From Apoderus coryli (lineage: Eukaryota > Arthropoda > Insecta > Coleoptera > Attelabidae), in assembly GCA_911728435.2 (NCBI GenBank), contig OU452198.1, forward strand, positions 15,472,001-15,536,000: a stretch of DNA of 64,000 nt. Direction: 5' to 3'. A program made the translations under genes and the position numbers. The first letter of the stretch is position 1, and each line of letters starts with the position of its first letter. Under the pieces are notes generated by a model. That model saw only the letters and a program-made list of their open reading frames with translations. It was not told the origin of the DNA and ran no database searches. This document shows, one piece after another, positions 57,568 through 64,000 of the stretch.

Positions 57568-58016
57568 AGTGTATCCCACCGGGAACGGTTTCGATTGATT
57601 ATGGAGAAACTACACTGTGGAACAATCTGATAATCTGGTGTAGTACTTATGGCGATGAAGCCAATTTGGGTAAAATGCTCTCAAGAATGTAGTAGGTACT
57701 GCCGGTTATACCGAAAGTGGGTGTCATCTTTCTTATTTTAAATACGACCCTATATAAATTCTATTATTATTGGATTCTGCTTGTAATTCTAAAGATAGTT
57801 CATTTATGTTATACCTGTGTCCAGCCGTTTTCAAAATACCTATTTTCTGTCAAAAATGACGTTTGCAGATTGAAGAATAATTACCTACAATTTTTTATTA
57901 TATGGAAGCTTCCATAATCTAAATTGCTGGGACATCCTAGTAGTTATAGACCTACTCTAGGCGCCTATGAATATTTTTTCAATAAATATTAATACAGGGT
58001 ATTTGAAAAAAAAAGA
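57568..58016 (-). repeat. recurrent repeat family, inverted copy
   Basis: Reverse complement of the repeat at 170-622, from the CCGGTGGGATA end to AATACAGGGTATTTGAAAAA. Confidence 0.75.
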
Positions 58017-59870
58017 AAAGGTTGTTACGTTTATCTTATGTAAATAAATTGGGATATTTAATATTATTAATGCGTAATAATTATTTTTGGTCATTTTCTA
58101 TGTAAAGTTGTGATAGATATATTTCGGTATAGCCTCGTAAATGCGTTTGTCTTCAATATAAAATTCTCTCTCACTTGCTTTCGTTGAATGTTTATATTCG
58201 CTAGCTTTGTTTCACTTATTTAAATAAATATTTATTTTTAATATCTGTAGGTGAATTTCGTTGAAGTATATTTGGTACTTTTGCGCATTGGTCAAAATGT
58301 CTATTTTGTGAATTATTAATTGTGTAATTCAAGGGCAGATGAGTTCAGATCTAATTGGGAAAGTGAAATATGAACCATTATTTATTTTCCTTTGCTTAAG
58401 TCAATTTTTAATTGCTATAAGGACATTGTTTGTTTAAAATTAATTTCCTATCCGTGACGTGTTCATCGATGATTGGCTCCTTAATGTTTGGAAAGGGTCA
58501 TCTCCTACTTCCGGCTTGCTAGCATTTTAATTTTCGATGTCATTCTTCTTAGTTGTTGGTTATTGATAAATAATTGTTTTCTCAAAATTTAACATTTCTA
58601 TTGTTAAACCAAAAATTATAGTTTTGTTTGGGATATATTGTGAAATTTCAATTGACAAAAGGGTGGAAGTTGTAAAACTAATTGAGCCTTGAGCTGATGG
58701 TCTTCAATACCCGCGGATTTTCCGAATTATTAAAATAGCCACAACGGTAAAACATGTCAGACGCCATTTGTGATATTAATGGTTTTCTTTATTTTTCCAT
58801 AGATAATATATTTCTAAATCAATGACTGATTGATTTATTGAAATTACAAACAAGCCATAAGTTGTCGAGTTTTTTTTAACTTAAGCAATTTGTTTATTTT
58901 TTTTCTGTTCTCTCAATTTTAGGGCTTCTTTTGTGATATGGTTAAATAATTTGACGTCCTGAATGGGTATTTATTAGCCCTGGGATTAGGTTCGTCGTCG
59001 TCGATAGCCAGACTGGACACGAACTGTATGCGTTTTCTTGTATGTTTTGAGACCCTGCCAAATTTGGGTAAAGTACCTGCATAATATTGTCAACAAAATT
59101 TGAGGTGAAACCAATATATTTTGTATATGTTCACGAGTTCTTTTATGTGCCTTTAAGTGATTGATGATTTTTGATAATGATATGAACATATAATGCCTTT
59201 CTAAATAATTGTTAGATTCATGCATACATAAGAAAAAAACTGTATGGACAAATATAATAATAATAATTCTTTTTTTATTACGAATTTATGATTAGCGATA
59301 TAACTGCTCCATTTAACATCGTCAATTTAATATAAAACCATTTTTGTGATCTTAATAAAAAAAAATCCCGATGGCAGCCAGTCGGAAAAGTAGATTTTTG
59401 ATTTATGTATTTTTTATTTATACTTAGTCTACCACTGACACCCACTATTAATAAACAAATAATGGAATATTCTGACAGTCGCCAAATATAACCAAAGTGT
59501 CATATTGACAGTTATTTTAATTGAAATACCCATTATACTATAACACATACGTAAGTACGGTCTTGTTATGTCACAGGTGTTTATTTGTCAAAATTATTAC
59601 ATGTGTAGCAGGTGATGATATTTTTTTTATTTTTTTTTACTTTATATTGACTTACATTTACTTAAATATGCCAGCGATGAAAAAACTCTCCAAATAAACA
59701 TTGTAGAGATTTAAGTGCTCTATGATTTGATATGTAACATTGGTATTTTCTATTAACAATGAAAAAAATATGATTTTTTTAAAACTTTGATAGGCTGCCA
59801 TTTAAAAATTAGCTCGCCGATTTCAATCGCCAACGAACTCACGCGATTCCATGACATAGCCGATTTTTAG
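58017..59870. other. AT-rich non-coding stretch
   Basis: No gene or recognised element. Short frames here lack protein features. Confidence 0.45.
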
Positions 59871-59874
59871 TAGA

Positions 59875-59925
59875 TTTTTAAAAAAAATCTAACTATTCTC
59901 CTGAATAGTTAGATTTTTTTTAAAA
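59875..59925. repeat. stem-loop, ~23-bp stem, TCCT loop
   Basis: TTTTTAAAAAAATCTAACTA and the complementary TAGTTAGATTTTTTTTAAAA flank TCCT, with one A-run length difference. Confidence 0.85.
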
Positions 59926-60137
59926 ATAAACTCACCACTGAGAATATTATTTAGAACATCTTTATTTCCCGGCTAGTCCGAGTTTTTTGCTACGTTTCCC
60001 TGCCCTAAAATAATTAGAAGTGCTTTATACAAAGAAGAAATATTTCTGTTTATTACTGAAATACGTAGCAAGGTATACAATCCAATTTTCAAATAACCCG
60101 TTTTAATATTTATTGAAAATATATACATAGGCGCTGG

Positions 60138-60410
60138 AAACGTCATTTTTGACATAACATTTCAAATATTTCGAAAACGGCTGGACACAGGTATAACATA
60201 TTATACATGAACTATATCTTTAGAAAATTGAAAACAATATAATTTATATAGGGTCGTATTTAAAATAAGGAAGTTGATACCTACTTCCGTTATAACCGAA
60301 AGTACTATATTCATCAAAGCCGAATTGTGACTGTGGACTTAAGTACTATGCCAGATTTTCGGATTGTTTCACAGTATAGTTTCACCAGAATCGATCGAAA
60401 CATCCGATAG
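60138..60410 (+). repeat. recurrent repeat family, internal copy
   Basis: From AACGTCATTTTTGACATAAC to ACAGTATAGTTTCACCAGAA; more diverged than other copies and lacking the last 25 bases. Confidence 0.65.
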
Positions 60411-60587
60411 TTTGGTTCATGCTATGTATAGCGCGGTTGACTATAGTACGTGTAGAGGTATCTGTAGTGCGGGTTATTATATATTTGATTGTGAATTGAG
60501 ATTATATTCTTATTTTAAAAAATATTTAGACCCATTTTAAATAAATAAATACATTTCTATTGGAAATATTATAGATTGTAAATTTAA

Positions 60588-60693
60588 AGAAAACGAGAAA
60601 TATAATAAAAAAATAGTAACAATAATACAAGAGTGATATCTAGATCACTCTTGTCTTACTGTTACAATTTGTTTATTATATTTCTCGTTTTCT
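60588..60693. repeat. inverted repeat, ~50-bp arms around ATCTAG
   Basis: AGAAAACGAGAAATATAATA (60588 on) and complement TATTATATTTCTCGTTTTCT (ending 60693); the centre AGTGATATCTAGATCACT is itself a palindrome. Confidence 0.85.
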
Positions 60694-62488
60694 GAATAAA
60701 ATTTAATCATAAAGTATACAGTTCAAAAATAATTGTGAAGGCAATATTCTCTGTTATTGTGTAGTAAACCAAAAACATATTTTGAATGTGATGTTATTTT
60801 TGTTTGATGTGTATAGTGTAATTAAACCTTATTTGTATTTAGATTTGTGTGCAGTATAGATATGCAATGCGTGGTTTATATCCCGCTGGGGGGTGGGGGG
60901 TGGGGGGATAAACTGACATTTGTAAAGAGAAGGGCATTTGGCCTGAAGTAGGTGGACGTTTTATAATAACAAAACGTAAACAAGATTTTGCGCAAAAATA
61001 AATGCCATGTTGTTATTATGAGCGTATGCAGAAAATATGGATAGCTAGCACCGCTTAGAGAACAGAATAGATGAGGTAGCTTTCCATTTCCTATGCTAGT
61101 TTGGCAACGAGTAGTTGTAACCGTATAGGAAACGGAAAACTGCTTACCGGACATCCTGCATAGCATAAAATGTGTGGCTAGGAGGGTAATCTTACCAGGA
61201 AAATTAAAAACAACATTAAAACGCATCATTTATCAACAACTTTCTTTATTAATGTACAAAATATAAAAACATTAAATATACACATCCATAACAAAATTTT
61301 AAGGGATATCCGAAATCAGAAATGTGAATAGCTCTATTCTAATTAATTTTGTTGCATTATAGGTAATTATTTTCGATCGATCTTTTTTTGTAAATTTTTT
61401 TAGTGTTTTTAGAGAAGAAGAAATGGCAGAACTTGTGCTGGTTTAGCTTTAGATAGTTAGTCCTAAGATGACCATTACGCGAAACATTTCTTTCTCAGTA
61501 ATTAAGTTGCTTACTTGCTGCTAAAAGCAATTCTAAATTATTTTTATTTATACATGATTTTCTAAAACCATGCAAGTATAAAACTAGAGTTTGAAGTTAA
61601 AAAATTTTTAATTAAACAATAGGAAAAAATGAATAACGACGGTTTTCCACCGCTGCGAACAAAATCAATACGTTTTTGTGTGCCCCAACCATCCACCATT
61701 TATATCATGTAGAATGTGAAGAACTGTGTTGTGCGATATATGATGAGTCCTTTTACGTACTCTTAATTTTATTTAATTGGGTTAGAAAGTAAATCTAGAT
61801 CTGTAAATAAAATGTTAATCCACGCGAAATGCTCTTAGATAAATTGAGACGTGCTTTTCGGTGGTTGGCTTCTAGTTTTAACCACCGATGGTGATGAATT
61901 CGTATAGCTTTTAATTTTGAGACAAAGTCACACACATTGACAAATTCATTTTGTAAATATGAAGATGTCACAAATCTTAATAGGTTTTCGAATTTATATT
62001 CTGACTGATTTTGACGAGTTCATTAAGATCCTCCTCAGAGCGAGAACTCTTGGGAAATCGCTTACTGTGTTAGACCAGTTTTTACGTTAACATTGGTTGC
62101 TAAATTGAATGCGTAATCATTGCAGAGTTATGTTAGACTATAGAAAATGTTGATTTCCTTTTTCAATTCTACCGTATTTGGAAAATCTATTTGTTTAGTA
62201 TTAAAAACATGTAACAAACGCTTGTGCTAGTGATAAATGTGATATCTAGTCGTTGCCATAATATATTTTTTGTCAAATGGTATGAACACACAAAATCTTC
62301 TAAAAGAAAATAAATAAATGAATAAATATATTAAAAAGCCGAAAAAATATCTAAACCCATTGAAAATACGTTAATAAATAAAAGCTACCAACATTTCTGT
62401 TTGTTTTAGAATATTGAGAAGTAGATTTAAGAAATATCACATTCACCTATAAATTGTTGCAATATAAATTATTTACACATCTTAGGAA
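60694..62488. other. non-coding stretch
   Basis: No gene supported. A low-complexity GGGGGGTGGGGGGTGGGGGG-like run lies near 60888-60907. A weak hammerhead-like text (CTAAGATGACCATTACGC then GAAAC, near 61460-61490) is too degenerate to call. Confidence 0.4.
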
Positions 62489-62717
62489 TTAAGTTTTTGA
62501 AGATAAGTGGGGTAAATCGTCTACGACTGGTAACTTTCCATTGTAAGTTGGAATGAGTTCCAACATTTTCTCAATATTGTTTTCAATTTCTTTTCGTCTG
62601 TCATTTGCTTTGGCAACTCTGTTTAGTGCAATTTTTGATGATACGTATCCTGTATTGATGATTTTGTTAACAAAGCTGAAAACATCATCCTCTGCAGGCT
62701 TCAAACGATCATTTGAA
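62489..62717 (-). CDS. probable 3'-terminal coding exon of an unidentified gene
   Basis: Reading on the minus strand from an acceptor-like TTTGTTGTAG (exon begins at 62717) to TAA at 62489-62491 gives about 75 residues beginning SNDRLKPAEDDVFSFVNKI and ending DDLPHLSSKT. Codon use and a helical, charged middle section (KANDRRKEIENNIEKMLEL) look coding, and the frame stays open for its whole length. I do not recognise the family. Upstream exons are not evident, and the gene would continue beyond the window end at 64000. No canonical AATAAA is seen soon after the stop on this strand, which lowers confidence. Confidence 0.35.
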
Positions 62718-63660
62718 CTACAACAAACACAATAAATATTTATTAGCATATCTATGCTGCTAGAAACCTTGTTGATATCATAATACACACAACAAGGGAT
62801 AAGTTACTCATCCTTATGCTTAATTCACGGGAAACGTACTCGTATGCCTTAGTATTAACTCAGTACCGGTCATAACGACAAGATACTCCATATATACATA
62901 CTTCGCTCTTGGCTGAAGCCACCAAATTTTCTAAATAACCTTATGCCATCTACCGTGAATCACGGTGTATATTAGTCCAAGACGGTTATAATATATGTAT
63001 ATTATAATGATTTCTGATCTACCCTAACTTTTTTATGCAATATTTTTTTGCAAGTTGAGCCCAGAAACTTAAAATCTAACATATTACACGTAAAAAAGGT
63101 GTTCTTATGTGATATTGATAAAATGTACGGTTATCGAGTAAAATCGATTTTAAAATTTTGTGATCAGTACAGGAAAATTATTGTTATCGCGATGTGAGTT
63201 TTTTACAAGTAGGCCGGTGTCAAAAATGTTTTACTTTTATAAAATAATTATTTCAAAAGATTTAATTTAAAAATTGTTTTCATACATGATTTGAGTTCAC
63301 TGAGTTTATTAGACAGTTTCGTATTGCCATAATAATTAATAGTCATTAATACCTACACTAAAATGGAACAAATTTACTATAAATGAAGTAATATCGGGAA
63401 TCTTAACATTTAATTTTGTTTTTATAAATCGGTTGGTTTAAGAATCTCGACCAACAAAAAAAAAATGAAAAACCTAATAAAATAGCTGTTACAGTTCTTT
63501 CGTCTATCAATACATTATTATTAGAAAAAAAACTACCTAACTAGCAACTAATTAAGTTACAACAAAATACCTAAAAGTGAATTAACAGATTTACAAGAAA
63601 CTACTTAATATTACAGTTCAATAAATAATTACCTAAGTACACACAATACCTACACTAGTG
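62718..63660. other. non-coding stretch between the minus-strand exon and a transposase fragment
   Basis: No gene seen. CACCGTGAATCACG-type text near 62950 also occurs near 33442, indicating another dispersed repeat. Confidence 0.4.
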
Positions 63661-63671
63661 AAACAACGAAT

Positions 63672-64000
63672 TTACAATAAATGTTCGAACTGAGCTCGTT
63701 GAACTTCAACGCACTTTCTGCAACGCCTGACTAAGGAGTTTGTTGCTCTGGAAATTTCAAATTGGTTGCGTTTAATTTCACTGCACACATCGCGTATACG
63801 CATGTGCAACTCCTCTACGGTTCGCACTGGAGTTTCGTAAGTTATGTTTTTAAGTAACCCCCATAAATAAAAATCCAATGGATTCAAATCCGGGGACCTT
63901 GGAGGCCAAGGAACGGGTCCTAGGCGACCTATCCATGGATCAGAATAGTACCGATTAAGCCAGTCTCTCACTGCTCTGCCATAATGAGGGGGAGCACCAT
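63672..64000 (-). pseudogene. Tc1/mariner-type transposase C-terminal part, cut by window end
   Basis: Minus strand: GAPPHYGRAVRDWLNRYYSD (second-Asp motif context), PPRSPDLNPLDFYLWGLLK (third acidic motif with intact Asp), then a helical tail ending RRCRKCVEVQRAQFEHLL with stop at 63672. The frame is open to the window edge, so this may be a better preserved copy continuing beyond 64000. Confidence 0.75.

Noticed and set aside
60876..61229. 117-codon minus-strand frame
   Set aside because: It ends in a proline run from a low-complexity G tract and shows no family features.
61455..61490. Hammerhead-like motif
   Set aside because: The core reads CTAAGATGA and stem II pairs poorly, so it is too degenerate without a covariance search.

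Overview
The window is AT-rich eukaryotic genomic DNA from an arthropod, almost certainly an insect. A beetle is my best guess, but only an inference. The evidence is spliceosomal introns with GT..AG borders, an insect glucose-dehydrogenase-type GMC oxidoreductase, a secreted apolipophorin-III-like protein, and dense remains of insect-type transposons (Tc1/mariner, hAT, PIF/Harbinger, piggyBac, Jockey-like and I/R1-like LINEs, Penelope-like elements). There is no bacterial operon, CRISPR array, rRNA or convincing functional tRNA gene.

Two host genes can be assembled completely, both on the + strand. Gene 1 (16564-36159) has nine coding exons that join without a frame break into a 623-residue GMC oxidoreductase with both GMC signatures and the catalytic histidines. 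Its eight introns total about 17.8 kb and several of them hold transposons. Gene 2 (48336-56872) has four coding exons that give a 188-residue secreted, cysteine-free, helical protein resembling apolipophorin III. Its promoter and first (signal peptide) exon are present twice, at about 43.7 kb and 48.3 kb, inside a duplicated block of 2.7-2.9 kb. A probable last exon of an unidentified third gene lies on the minus strand at 62489-62717.

Layout. 1-8.2 kb: repeats, a mariner copy and LINE pieces. 8.26-12.59 kb: a large inverted composite repeat with a higher-order tandem array and an 891-bp (ACAG)n tract, followed directly by a 174-bp satellite (12.6-13.9 kb). 14.7-16.0 kb: a recurrent repeat, a tRNA-like SINE and a 179-bp-arm palindrome just upstream of gene 1. 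16.56-36.16 kb: gene 1, with an I/R1-like LINE, a Tc1-like element carrying a nested Harbinger element, Penelope remains, a mariner with about 390-bp inverted repeats, and piggyBac and Tc1 pieces in its introns. 37-41 kb: a Penelope-like element interrupted by a Jockey-like LINE, with hammerhead-ribozyme-like motifs nearby. 41.3-48.5 kb: the duplicated block with a LINE between the copies. 48.5-57 kb: the rest of gene 2, whose introns hold a 774-bp palindromic element, a hAT element with a clean 8-bp target duplication, and a mariner copy. 57-64 kb: mostly non-coding, with the third-gene exon and a transposase end cut by the window edge.

The two complete genes have unrelated roles (extracellular redox enzyme; hemolymph lipid carrier) and show no sign of acting together. 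I found no convincing new gene system. The observations most worth checking are the duplicated promoter/first exon, the hammerhead-like motifs linked to Penelope sequences, and the inverted composite repeat. All calls come from reading the sequence; no database search was run.
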